Shown here piece by piece: positions 63,681 to 64,000 of a stretch of 64,000 nucleotides of DNA. The notes beneath the pieces are model-generated. The model made no database searches and was not told where the DNA came from. It saw nothing but the letters and a program-made list of their open reading frames with translations. Numbering within the stretch: position 1 is the first letter of the stretch; each line of letters starts with the position of its first letter. The position numbers and the translations under genes are program-made. This stretch comes from Ephydatia muelleri (taxonomy: Eukaryota; Porifera; Demospongiae; Spongillida; Spongillidae), in contig JABACO010000008.1 of the NCBI GenBank assembly GCA_013339895.1, positions 8,803,788 to 8,867,787 of the forward strand, read 5' to 3'.

Positions 63681-64000
63681 CTTTCACAAACAAAAAAAGC
63701 TGCTGTGGGCACTGCCTTCGAGTTATGAATTACAATCATTGTCAGTGTATGTTCTTTGTTAATTTGCTTTGCACTACATGACACCAATTGCAAACCTAGA
63801 GATGGGCTAAACATTCTGGTTGCATGCATATGTAAATATATTAGGCTAGGGCCCCAGGAAACATTTTTCCTGGGCTGGCTCTCGGCAGCCCTGTATAAAT
63901 TGTGTGGAGCAAACCAAGGTATTCTCATTGGTACAGGGAGGTAACTAAAACGTGTAACAACACAGTTGCCTCGCATGCTCCCCAACTGAATGCATCCCTC
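63681..64000. other. No gene; right flank of the hAT remnant
   Basis: CTGGGCTGGCTCTCGGCAG followed by CCCTG near 63,870-63,892 looks like a hAT terminus. Beyond it there is unique sequence to the window edge. Confidence 0.4.

Overview
This is a piece of an animal nuclear genome: intron-split genes with canonical GT/AG junctions, short introns (about 55-130 bp where no transposon has landed), and a very high load of DNA transposons, retrotransposon debris, microsatellites and long homopolymer runs. The gene content (ankyrin plus Roc-COR plus Death-domain proteins, SWIM-finger and hAT families typical of early-branching metazoans) suggests a sponge or similar invertebrate. The species cannot be fixed from the sequence alone.

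The centrepiece is a pair of paralogous minus-strand genes in direct orientation, at about 5.86-11.1 kb (gene A) and 32.7-44.6 kb (gene B). I reconstruct seven exons in each from conserved splice sites. The summed coding lengths, 4278 and 6291 nt, are both divisible by three. Both encode a long ankyrin array (16 repeats in A, 36 in B), two WW-like modules split across small exons, a Roc-type GTPase with a COR-like region, a C-terminal Death domain, and a short last exon with the stop. This resembles the back half of DAPK1 (ankyrin, Roc-COR, Death) without the kinase and with WW modules added. The start codon lies in an upstream exon I could not identify. The genes sit inside a tandem segmental duplication, about 4.03-17.93 kb versus 31.5-47.6 kb. 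Comparing the copies reveals several later insertions: a 670-bp TIR element in the 3' region of A, about 4.6 kb of transposon debris in an intron of B, and a 1.6-kb-armed inverted repeat in the A copy.

Layout: 0-3.75 kb, two decayed hAT transposases. 4-17.9 kb, duplicated block A. 18.5-21.8 kb, exons of an unidentified gene present in inverted copies, with a third copy at 50.7-51.0 kb. 22.4-23.7 kb, a long-TIR element. 23.7-25.6 kb, a plus-strand gene fragment resembling the C-terminal part of the 5'-3' exoribonuclease XRN1. 26-31 kb, repeats and one 209-codon transposon-type ORF. 31.5-47.6 kb, duplicated block B. 47.7-49.5 kb, a Ty3/Gypsy integrase remnant abutting a Merlin/ISXO2-like transposase remnant. 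52.4-52.9 kb, a pyrimidine-rich array. 54.0-56.0 kb, an intact 679-codon ORF of unknown function interrupted by a 10-residue repeat array. 56.5-59.2 kb, an almost complete hAT transposon with TIRs and target-site duplication. 59.8-64 kb, a SWIM-finger pseudogene, a 37-bp repeat that multiplies a splice donor, and a further hAT remnant.

Functionally, only the two Roc-COR-Death genes form a coherent system. By domain logic they would be multidomain signalling scaffolds (ankyrin and WW binding, GTP switch, Death-domain output). That role is inference.
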